DNA from: Diphasiastrum complanatum
Taxonomy: Eukaryota > Streptophyta > Lycopodiopsida > Lycopodiales > Lycopodiaceae
Assembly: GCA_029204225.1 (NCBI GenBank)
Contig: CM055099.1
Span: 66,741,852-66,805,851, forward strand
DNA length: 64,000 nucleotides
Direction: 5' to 3'
A model generated the notes under the pieces. It was not told the DNA's origin. It saw nothing but the letters and a program-made list of their open reading frames with translations, and did not search any database. Of this stretch, positions 38,101 to 50,100 are shown piece after piece. The translations under genes were made by a program, and so were the position numbers. Within the stretch, counting starts at the first letter, position 1, and every line of letters starts with the position of its first letter.

Positions 38101-41100
38101 TTTCATGCAGTGGTACAAGTGGTGGCTTCAATTTTTAACAATTCCAGCCTTATATGTCGGTTTCTCTCTTCCTCAGGTGACTTGAGTGTTATTTGTTGAA
38201 TGAGAGAGAGTGCGTCCTACCTGGCCTAATACATACAAATCTATGATTCAAGTACCTTTCTCATTCTCGTTTTGGTAGCTATCCTTTAAAGCTTGGCTTG
38301 GATGAGATCAATCAAATTAATATGTTTCTATTTGGCTTCTTGGGTCTTTGTTGTGGTGGACACGTTTACATGGTGTTCATGTGTACATAGTTTTCATTTC
38401 TAGTTACTCAAATCGACATGTAGATAATATCCTTCGTCTTTGATTGAATTTGTCTTCTTGTGGAAGGTTTGTTGAAACATGTGGATCATTCTATCTAGCA
38501 TCATAACTATGATAGATGACAATAAGTACATCAATTGTACAACATAAATTGTTCAGATACATAGAGAATCAAGAAAGTTAGCAAACACCATATCTCAAGC
38601 TCCTTGACCAACACAGATGGATTCCAACAAGTGGATAATCAACTAGTGGGAGGGTGTGGATGTCCTTAAAGTCTCAAAAGATCTTGGAGGCCGCATGTTG
38701 TACATGCCTTATGGGTATGTATGAGGTTTCTCCTACTAAATTCACCTCTAGGCCCTGCTTATTAAATATGCATAAAAGGGGTTCACATGTATTTTGTTTA
38801 AAAGTTACAAACATACAAGGCAAGAGAGAGTAAGATAGGCATTTGTTTCTAACTCCCCTCCCCCAAAAAAAAGAAGAAGATATTTTATCTACCCTAACGC
38901 CTAGCATCCATTGAAATTTCTCGAATTTCTCTTAACTGAGAGTTTTAGAAAGATATTCATTGCTTGGTCATTAGTGTCACAATATAGGAGCTGAATTTCA
39001 CCACTCTGCACCTTCTTTTGTATGAAGTGCTGATCCACCTTCATGTGCTTATGAGCATGATACATCAGATCCTTGGCTAGCTGAATACAACTTCGGCTAT
39101 CACAATGTAGAACAATAGGATCTACCTGAGTGATGTGCATATCACCAAGTAGCCTTCTATGCCAAATAGCCTTGTAGGTAGCCTTCATAGTTGCCCTGTA
39201 CTCACCTTCCATCGATGATGGAACTATGGCGTGTTGTTTCTTACTTCACCAAGAAATTGCCCCTGAACCATAGTTGCCTCGGAACAACATTTTGGGACCT
39301 GGCGTTCCGGAACCTTGGACCACTGTTCCGAAAAATGATGTAAATTTTTTTATTTACAACTGCGAAGGGCCATATCCAGTGCACTATTGTTGGAGGGAAA
39401 AACAGGAGACACAATAGTTTTTATAGGTTCAGGTGTACTAGATGGCGTTGCTTGTTTTGCGGTGCCAACTTTTGCAGCACGACGATGAGGATCAGAGCAC
39501 ACTTGCTTGGTTTGACCAGCCAGATGGGCTGACCATGGGCATTGCCCCATGCATGGCAGTTCTTGCACTTGAGCGAGAGCGCCTATTGAGCACATATGGA
39601 GGAGTAGCAGCAATGACTAGGCCTAAGGTACAAATTGATGGGCAGTTAGGTTCTATTGGCACAAGATCAGAGGCTGGCGGTAGCGACGCAGGGCCATCAT
39701 GGTCTAGTTCATCAACGACAGACCCATTGCGGCCTCCGTTAGCAGCAGAAGGGCCATCACGTACTTCATCAAAGCCAGACCCACCGCGGCCACCATCAGC
39801 CACAACAGTAGGGCCATCATCTACAAGAGAGGCTTTTCCATCTGGGGAATCAGTTGGGGGAGGGCCTATTGAGGGTAGTGGCCCAGGTTCAGCAGAGGGG
39901 ATAGTTCCTATGGCAGCTATGGGAGGTGTTGGGGAGAGAGCACAGGGTGGAGCACACACACGCCCTAGAGTCAGGCCATGACCGCATGTAGCTACACAGG
40001 ACAGGGTGGGCAAATATTGACAGACCACAGTGCTTGCAAGGTGGCAGCAGACACACCATGAGGCAGCCACTAGACTTACACGTCATTTTTTTTTACAGTG
40101 GATACCTTGCATTTGCCCTGGCCGATACCACCATATTTCGTGACATGATGAGGGAGATTGCAACTTGTGATGCCACTTGAAGACCCCCCACACGCGAGGC
40201 TCTCTATACTCGCCATTGTGGACAGAATTAGAGAGACCCTTCAACCACCGCTTTTTGATGAGCACATATATATTTTTTCAATCTGTTTGGTGCATTTGTT
40301 TTGTAAAAGATTTTGGCATTGTTCTGTTGCCTACAATGCAGTGATTACTTTTTTGGTTTCTGTAGGATGTCAGCTATTCAAGAGAAGTGGCTTGACAGAT
40401 GAAATTTCTTCCACAAGCCCATACATGCAGTTGCTCACTTGCTTCACCCTACGTGGGCTATTGGAGCCATATGCATAGACGCCGCGCTCATAGAATGTGT
40501 ATCCAGGTCAGGGTTGTCCCCCAAGCACTTGTTTATTTGTTGATAGCTTGTTTGTGCTTTTTGACTACTCGTTCATTTCGAGAATCTGACAATGTCTTGT
40601 CTTATTGCAGGTCATGGCCCCTTGTTGCGCACGATCGAGAGGCATGTTAGATTTTGACCGCAGACAGGGATGTTTCATTGGATCTCAGTGTGAGTTTGAC
40701 GAGTTTTTGTCGGAGCTGCTCACATGGTGGGGTGTGGTGGGCAAATTTGCCCCTGATATTGCTGCTCTTGCCACTCGCACCCTTGCTTTAAATTGTTCTG
40801 TAGCCCGCTTCGGCTTGTGAGTGGAACTGGAGCACTTGATCTCTTATGCACACAAAGAGACGCAACAAGCTCAACGTTCCCCAACTGAATATGCACCACC
40901 AACCTGAAGCTAGTCAGGCACATGCAGCAAGGTGGTACACCTAGGATCCATGCTGCAGTAGGCCATGCACACATAGAGGCTGCGGTTGATGATGAGTTCT
41001 TTTCAAAGTATAATCGGGAGCTAGCACGTCATGATAGGAGGTAGTGCAGGACCACTAGATCAAGACCTATAATACCACTCGTAAGAGCGAGAGGAGGAAC

Positions 41101-44100
41101 AAATACATATTTATCATTGGAAAATATAAGAAGGCGAAGTACAGGTAGAAAGTCATGCCACTCAGAAATAGGCGGATGAAGATGGACGTAGTCAAACCAT
41201 TTCGACCTAGCAGAAACCTTTAAGAGAAAAATTGCATCAAGAATCTTATTAGGACCTGGACAATTTGGCCGAGAAGTATCAAAGTAATACTGAAGACGTG
41301 TGAGCCATTTGTCGAACATATGTTCAGATGGTATATCACTATTAAAAACAAAAAGATTACCTAAAGGGGATAGAGACTGAAAATCAGAAGTCATGATTAA
41401 AAATAAAATTAAAAGTAATGGAAAAGAATACGTAACCTAATGATCCAAATAATTTGGGTGGTTTTTTAATTTATTTATAATGAAATGTAGAAACGAAGAA
41501 AAAGTGAAAAACAAAATCGACGATGAAAATGAATTATGGAATCGAAACGCAAATGAAACGGAAACTAATAACAAATAACGAAAGACAAAATAAAAAATGC
41601 GATGGAAAACACAAACTACAAAATGGAATGGAAATAACAAAACAACAGCCATAGGCAGAAAGTTAAGCCAGGCAAGACGCTAATCAAGTGGACGAACTGA
41701 AGGAGAGGACCTAAGTCGTCACAAAAGGTACGCCAATGAAAAGATGTGACAAAGGCTGCTAAAGAAAAAAAAAGACGGAAATGATAAATAGTGTAAGTAG
41801 TACCTTGCAACTGCAATCGAAAGCGTGCTGAAAAAGGTAGTAAAATGGAGAGATACAGGGCGCTGGGCAGCAGCTACCAAAATCCGCACATAACCTGAAA
41901 AAAAAATGGAGAAAACCACTGAAAATGGTGATGAAGTAGGGCGCTGGACAGCCTCCAATCAATCCACGAAATGGGCAGCAAATCGGTGGAGAAAATCGAC
42001 GAAAGTGAAAGGTAGTAGGGCGCTGGCCAGCCTCTACCAAATCTGGAAAAATAATAGAAATCTGATGAAAAAATCGACGAAAGTGATGGGTTAGTAGGGT
42101 GCTGGACAGCCTTTACTAAATCTGAAAAAACGATGGAAATCTGATGAAAAAATTGACGAAAGTGATGGGTTAGCAGGGCGCTGGACAGCCTCTACTAAAT
42201 CTGAAAAAACGATGGAAATATGATGAAAAAATCGACGAAAGTGATGGGTTAGTAGGGCGTTGGACAGCCTCTACTAAATCTGAAAAAGTGGTGCACAGGA
42301 AAGGGCTCTGATACCAAGTTGCGAATGAAACACAATTGATCTAGAGCTAAGCTATGAAAGCATCACATAAGCAAGACTTAACCCTAGAAAGCAGGAAAGA
42401 GAGATTAAGGAGACTAAAGAGAGAGATCAATATCATCAGTTGAGTAACAAATGTCACAGATTCCCTACTTATAGCCTAGAGGAAGCCCTAAAAGGAAGCT
42501 TCCAGTGGTTAGGGCCCAACTAGGAGGGATAATAGTGCGCCCTCCAAGAAGGCCCCCACTCTCCAGTAACATGTCCAGATGTCCAAATAATGAATAATAA
42601 GGCCCAAGGCCAACCATATAGTCTAAGTGTCAATCATGAATAAAAAAGGGCCCAAGGCCTGCTTATGCATAAAGTAAAGTAAATGTAAATGGATGTGGCG
42701 AATATAATGAGCCGAGTCCATAACTTGAGGAGGAATCCCCATCTGATCATGGGGCCTCCGAGTCATAGAGATTCATCGGTATTGTCCATTGTCCATTGGT
42801 AGTGATGAGGAGGAATCCCCATCTGATCATGAGGCTTCCGAGTCATAGAGATTCATCGGTATTGTCCATCTATGATACTCATGTACTTGGCCATTGGCCC
42901 ACTCATCAGAAATATTGATCATTCTCATGAGGCATGTGTGGAATGTGGATCAGTTGCCATGTTTTTGTATCATATACACTTAGCATTGTAGTCTGCACTA
43001 TGTGATTGCTTTCAAGTGTCAGTTTTAACTTTTGGTATGTAGCATGTTGAAGCCTAAATGCTTTGTTTAGTTAGTAGTAGTCTGTAGACTAGTAGTAAGT
43101 ACTTACAATTGTCAATTGGTAGTTACTATGTTTTGAAATGCGTTTAAACTTTTTCTTATAGCCCGACATGTTGTTTCTCTCCACTCTCAACACAAAAAAA
43201 AAAAAAAAATGTAGCGTTTCGATCCGGAATGCGGATGAATTCCGGAACCGTTCCGGAACCCTCCTTCCGGAACACTCCTGGAACGTAGCGTTCCGAGACG
43301 GGACGCATCTTAGTCCTGAACCAAGGCTAAAAGCATAACCCGAAGTAGACTTGTGGTCTATCACTTGCCCAATTTGAATTGGTGTAGCCTTCAAGCTGAA
43401 GCACACCTACATCCATGTATCCAATCCCATAACTAGTAGTCCCCTTGACATATCTAAACACCCTCTTTGCCACTTACTTTAGTTTGGTTGCTTATAAACT
43501 AGCTTGCTACTCCAATCGAGTAGGTAATAATTGGGTTGTTAGTAGTAAGATAAATTATGCTGCCCACAAGCTTTCTATGAAGATTTTTGTTCATAAGAGG
43601 AGCACCATCCTCCTTGGAAGGCTTGCAATTGGTATTAATGGGAGTGGAGATGGGTTTGCAATTTTGCACGTCGAACCTATGCAAGACTTCACATGTATAC
43701 TTTCTTGGGAATCGAAAGCACAATATTTCTTCCTTCACACTTCTAACCTTGCGATAGTGAATCAGCCCCAAATCTGTCATTTCAAACTCATCAAATAAAC
43801 GATCTTTCACCTTTGGAATTAGCTTTCCATTGTTTCATGTGATGACAAGGTCATCCACATAGAGAACAATAATGACAATGTTCCTAGCGTCCTCCTCTAC
43901 ATAGATAATGCAATCTGCTTTGCTCTTTATGACTTGAAAAATAGTCATCAATCGACTATACCATGCTCTAGGTGCTCGTGTCAAACCGTTCAGTGCCTTC
44001 CTTCTTAAGCTTGCAGACTAGATATTCCTTACCTTTTGCATCAAATGCTTGTGGCTGGTCCATGAAGACCTCTCTTGCCAACTATTCATTTAGAAATGCG

Positions 44101-47100
44101 CTCTTCACATCCATTTGATGGACTTCCCAATCAAAGAATGTAGCCAATGCCAAGACCGTCCTGATAGATGTCATCTTTGCCACATGTGTGAAAGTCTGAT
44201 CGCAATTCAATCCTTCTTGTTGCGCATAACGCTTTGCAACCAGCCTTGAGTTATGCTTGTCTATGCTCCCATTCGCTTGGTATTTAGTCCTATACTATCA
44301 AGATCTCCTCCAAGATCAATACGAGGATGCCGAAACCAAGAGAAACAAAGGGAACATATGGTGGATCAATTCAATTCAACCAAACCTAGATCAATCCGAT
44401 CTAGCCCCCAAGCTATGGAATGCTAGTAGGCACATATGGTGGATCAATTCAATCCAACCAAACCTAGATCAATCCGATCTAGCCCCCAAGCTATGGAACG
44501 CTAGTAGGCTCTAAGGTACGAGATGCCAATCCGGCAACATGTAGCTACCAACACGTAGCCAAGCTGTCTCTATAGGGAAGCCCAATGGGTATACTTATAC
44601 CCTCCAAGGCCAACTACCGGCCAACTACCACCTGGAGTGAACTAGGACACCTCACTGGGACACATCAGCCATCTAACTGATACTCTTCAATCACTTCCTG
44701 ATGAGTCATTGCTAGATCTGTACCAATCCACGACATTGGGTTTTAGGACTCCAAACCATCAATTATAATTTAATACCATGATGGCCCCAACTCGTGATAT
44801 TCATAATTGACTAACGAGATATTTAAGTCCAAGGTCGAAGTAGGCCCTCTGACCCCCTTTATGGGATATAAATCTAGGGTAAGAGCTTTGTGGGCATAAC
44901 ATCCTTCCCCTATAATTCAAGTTTTGTCCTTAGAACTTAAAGTTAGGAAAGTCCTTTTTAATTTCACCCAAGATTCATCATCAGACGTATGATCCTTCCA
45001 TCGAAACAAATACGCACATAACTATATGATTACCTTTCATTTAGAATATGATTACCTTTTTTAGAATATGATTACCTTTCATTTTGTATATGATCACAAT
45101 GATTAGAATATGAATCATGATTAGTTAATCATAATTCATACAATGCTGTACAATTCTTATTTTTGCTCAATGTACATTGAGTTCGATCTAGAATACATCT
45201 AGATAAAATCACCCTTATCTTCCAGTCTAGAATAACTAAGGTCCTAAGACCTATAAAACTTCATGACAAGCTTTGACTTTTGGTGTGTGTTGAATATCCA
45301 ACTCCATCTAAGTTGTGCGGGATATTCCACAAGCAATCAAACCTTATTTTCAATCAAGAAATAATTTAGACCAAAAGTTCTTGTGTATCCTAAGCACATA
45401 TCCATCTAAAAAGATTCACCACGGATTGTGACTTATAAGCGATACGTATGACCAACAATATTGGTGAATAAGTTCATATTGTATGATCACCTAACCAACG
45501 CAGAATTGATGCTCCTGTTCGGTTAGTTGCACCCGATTTAGAAAATCTTGAATGATGAGGTTTAGGCCTTTGCATGTAACATCGAATATTGAACTCTAAC
45601 AAAGATATCTTATTAACTTACGAGTAATAGTACTTTCTAGACAATACTCATCGAGATGCCTATGGTTTTTTCCATTAAGTTTATGCATGCAAAATATACC
45701 CAATCAAAAGAATACATAGTGGATCCACGACATATATGAAATTGTGCAAAAATAGATCTTGATCCCACAATTATTCACCACATATCTATACAGATATCAC
45801 ATGATCTATGCCTGTGATCAACTCAACCGAGAATCTTGTTACTCGGTTAACTCCTAGAGAATATTATTTCCCAAAGAGTGCTATCTCTCAATTTATGAAA
45901 TCACAATCTTTACTGGAGAGTAATTTTAAAGAATACACTATTGAAATTTAACAATGAATTTTTATCCTTGCATCAACCTCTTACGAATCCCTAGTTCCCC
46001 ACTAAGATTAGGTTGATTGACTCAACCTGCAAGGAATATAAGTTTAGATCCAACAATCCACTTCTTGTTGTAGGAATTTCTAATCCAGATACAAAGCAAT
46101 CAGATTCGTGATCAGTTCCCATGAGTTGGATCAATATATCCATCATCTCTATCCATGAATAAACTCTCATGATTTTATTTCCCCATCTTCTAATCAGACG
46201 GGTCTATTGTCAGATATTTAATTTAGATCTAGAAACTATGTGTATAGGCCAATTTATCTTGTCAATCAAATAAAAATAACTAGGCCAAATTTTTGTAAAT
46301 AGGCGTCGTCTTACTAAAAATAGTATGATCTATAGCCTTCAACGAGCTAGTGCCTAGGACCTTACCAGTCACCTATTTTTGACTAGTTGTTGGTTGTCTA
46401 GGTGTTGTAGGTAGGGTAGGTGAGTAGGTGAGTGGTAGGTAGATCTAGAGAGAGAAAATAAGTGTGTCGTAAAAGGGCAGATTCCAGCGAGTTTCAACAT
46501 CCTTAGTTTTTGAACTGTCATGCTGCCTCATCATTGAGCTTGTACTTTGAGTTTCTCATCAATAAATGCTAGTTCTATCTTTTTTCTACAAGTGTTGTAT
46601 GGAGAATGATAGCTTGTGTACTTTTTGAGTGCTGTACATTAAATGATAAACTATACTTGTTTTTCTATAGATATGTACTTGTCTAGAAGTTCCTAGACTT
46701 AATCATTTCCGTTTGTAGCATTTAATTGATATGATGTTCTCTTAGATCAAAGATCCTCTTCAGACAGTTTGTAGTGATTTTCTTCATGGTATCAGAGCAA
46801 AGTTCTGAGAGGACAGAGCATGCAGCTATACTAGTCTGTACAGTTCCGTACATATTAAGAAATAGCATGATTTGGGCCCTTTCTGGTGCATTTTTGGAGG
46901 TTTTCTTTGCTGTTTGCAGGTTTTTACAGGTTTTTACTTGAAAGTATAGTTCTACACAAATTCTGTTGTCTCCGTATAGTTGCAGCAGGAGGCTGTATAA
47001 TTGAAGACCAAGTGCGTACAAGGGCATCTATGAAGTACTTTTGGGCTTTTGCGATAGTTTTGAAGGTGTTGCAGACTGTTGTAGACAGACCAGTTTCTAG

Positions 47101-50100
47101 GAGCTGTTCACTATTCTAGATCCGTATAGTGTTGTACCAGAGGCTGTACCAGTACTTTCTTGGAGGACACAGGAGTTTTTGCTCAGTTTATAGACATCTG
47201 CAGCCAAGTAGTTACTAATATTGCCCATTTTAGCAATTTTCTATGAGCAAGATTTCATGAAGCTTTAAGCCCCTAAGTCGCAGCCCTGCACATTAAATTT
47301 CACTAAGGGCTATAGTACATTTGGGTGTGGGGAGCATTTATTATTGTAATTTTGGGCTACGGTACAATTTCGATAAAATTTTGGGAATCTTGGGCTACAG
47401 TACATAACGTGAATCTTTGCGACAACATTGAATCTGCTTTTTCCAAGAAATATTTTCCATTGCCATCATGAATTGGTTTAAGCCTAAACACAGTCATCCA
47501 ACTGTGAGGTTATTAATGCTATAATTTTGAACCTCATCATAAATTGAGAGTTCAAGAAGTTGGAAATTATTGGTCATTTTGGACCATCTTGCAAGTACAA
47601 CTAATAATTCTATTTGTTGCCACAACAATCTTTAGGCCCATTTTGATTTTACATTTTGTTACCCATCATTCATGGAATCCTCTAGTGACATCACTGTCGT
47701 AGAGAAATTTGATGGGGGCAGATTTTACATGTTGTAATTTAAGCTCATTTTGTTGGCCAAAGACCCGTGGGATGTAGTCACTAGTATTGAGGTCAAGCCT
47801 AAGCTGATTAGCCAACAGATGGTGACAGAAGGATGGCAGGGCACTTGTTGCCATTGCTTTGAATCTCAAAGATTCCCAGATTTCACACATAAGCATAGTA
47901 GGAAGCTCAAAGAAAGCTTAGGACCCTTTAATGGGACTATATGAGGTTAAGGATGTTAGTTCGAAGCTGTTGCTTAGAAAGAGGCTTTTCTCTTTCCAGA
48001 TGGACGAGTCCGAGCCCATGATCAATGTAAACATTGAACAACATCAAGCTACTTTTGGAGCAGATGGCGTCGATTGATTCTCTTGTGGATGACTTGGATG
48101 CTTTTATGACTTTGCTCTCAAGCCTACCGGAAAGTTTTGAAAACTGGACCATGATAGCATCAAGACAACTTGACACCGCAAAGAGTCATATCCATGTTGC
48201 TTCAAGAGGAAATCAGGAGATCTTCCTCTAGTTCTGATAGGCCTGTTGGTAGGAGCACTGTTTACAAGGAAGAATAAACAAAAGAACAACAAGGTCAAGC
48301 AAAAGTTAACACCTATCAGCCCTCAAATAAAGTCAGACCAGAGATCAGATCAGAGGGGTCACCAGTCTAGTGATAAGGCCTCTTCTTTGAAGTCTAACAT
48401 TGTTTGCTATTATTGCAAAAAGAAAGGACATATGATCAAGGATTGCAGGAAGTTACAAGCAAAGAAGAAGGCTCAACAACAAGCCAATGCAACAGAAGCT
48501 GATTCTGAGGAGTCAGAGAATCTAGAGAACGCTTTCATAGCAGGTCATGAAGACACTCAAGGTCTTTGATCTTGATATGTAGATTCCGGGGCAACATAGC
48601 ACTTGACCATTTTGTGGATTACACTTAGAGTGTTTCAGGTAAATATGTACAACTTGGAGATAGTAGTCGTCATCAGATTGCTGGTGAAGGAACAACACAA
48701 TTACTATTTAAGGATGGAGTCACCAAGCTGATACCTAGTGTGTTGCATGTTCCAAAAATTTTGACAAAAAACTTGTGGTCAATAAGCAGGATTGCTGATC
48801 CAAGACATAAAATTGTGTTCCATTCAAATCAATGTGTGATTTTTGACAAGGATGATCAGATATTGAATTTGGGAATGAGGCAAGGATATCTATACACGTT
48901 AAAGTCATTGCAGAACTTCTAGTCAAGAGAATGCTCGTGCAGTCACTAGTCAGATTGATAAGAACATTGTGGTATAAAAAACTAGGACATCATAATTTTT
49001 AGAACATGAGACCAATGTTCGACAAGGATTTAGTCAATGACTTGGATCTTTCAGATGAAAAATCTTCTCAAATTTGTGAAAGCTGTGCTGTGGGCAAACA
49101 CACTAGGTTACCATTCAGATCTGATCATGTTCACAAAGCTAAGGAGCTTTCGGACTTGATACATTGTGACCTATGTGGTCCAATGCAGACTGCTGCTTTA
49201 GGGGGAGCAAGGTACTTCATCACTTCTATTGACGATTACTCCAGGAGAATTATAGTCTTATTCATAAAGCAGAGGCCTTTAGTTGTTTCAAACAATTTAA
49301 GGCTTATGCAGAGAATTAGCTCTCAAGGAAGATAAAAGCTCTAAAAACAGATGCTAGAGGAGAGTTTATCTCAACAGAATTCAAAGACTTCTGTTCATCA
49401 AATAGAATACAGCATCAACTTATTGCCAACTAGTTTCCTCAGTCGAATGGGGTAGCAGAAAGGACGAATAGGATGCTGGTAGAAAGTGCAAGATGCATGT
49501 TAACACATGCTGGATTACCTAAGACCTTTGAAGCAGTTGCTATAGCTACATAAATTCATATAGATACTGCACAGGAGCTCTTCAAGATGTCACCCACCCC
49601 CTACGAGCTATGGATAGGGACAAAGTCTTCTGGTCCTCTTGCCTCTCTCACGTAAGGGATGATGCTATCCTTCACTGAAAGGTTGATGTTGCTAGCTATG
49701 AAGCAAGCTTTTGGAAAGATTAGACATAATTAGATTTAGAAAAGTAAAGAAAGGTAAACTAAGATTTGGACACCAACTAGGGTATTATAACACTTCATGA
49801 ACACCCCTCAACTTCTAACTTTGAATCTATCACACACTATCGCTGTTCTAGTGCTTGTGCAAGGTCCACTTGGCACCTTCATAGGATCTCCCCACAAAAA
49901 GGGTGCCCTACGTCTCCACAGGCTACTCTTCACAACTTTTGAAAAAATGGTCAGAATCCACTTTGTTTGCCGTGATTCTCATTCTCATAATAATAACTTT
50001 TCATTAGTACCAATTGCAGTTTGAAAAGATCCATATTCAAGGTAGGTCTCCCCACCTTCAAGATTGAGGTTCTTATTCAAGTATTTGATCAAGCTCTAAT

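Larger units (their letters stand above)
41042..42728 (-). mobile_element. Truncated LTR retroelement nested in the hAT element
   Basis: On the minus strand: LTR (42728-42320), Met-tRNA primer site (42316-42303), a leader with 79-bp tandem repeats (42290-41855) and gag (from 41394) cut at 41042. GGAGG at 41037-41041 and 42729-42733 could be a target duplication, and joining there restores plausible transposase sequence. There is no second LTR and no pol, so only the 5' end is present. Confidence 0.65.
39271..43314 (+). mobile_element. hAT-like DNA transposon inserted in copia RNase H
   Basis: Bounded by the 9-bp duplication. Both ends are rich in GGAACG/GTTCCGG words in opposite orientation (left CTCGGAACAAC and CGTTCCGGAACC; right, read inward, CTCGGAACGC and GTTCCGGAACGG), so degenerate inverted ends are present though not perfect. 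Inside is a plus-strand hAT-type transposase relic (39442-41040, ending 42729-42880), itself interrupted by a truncated minus-strand LTR element (41042-42728). The transposase assigns it to hAT; the 9-bp repeat may be an 8-bp duplication with one chance match. Confidence 0.75.

Noticed and set aside
39442-39981. Separate host gene rich in Ser, Pro and Gly
   Set aside because: It lies inside the hAT-like element, upstream of the transposase signature and on the same strand, so it is best read as the transposase N-terminal part.
44257-44514. 85-codon open frame as a gene
   Set aside because: Most of it is the 78-bp tandem duplication and it shows no domain.
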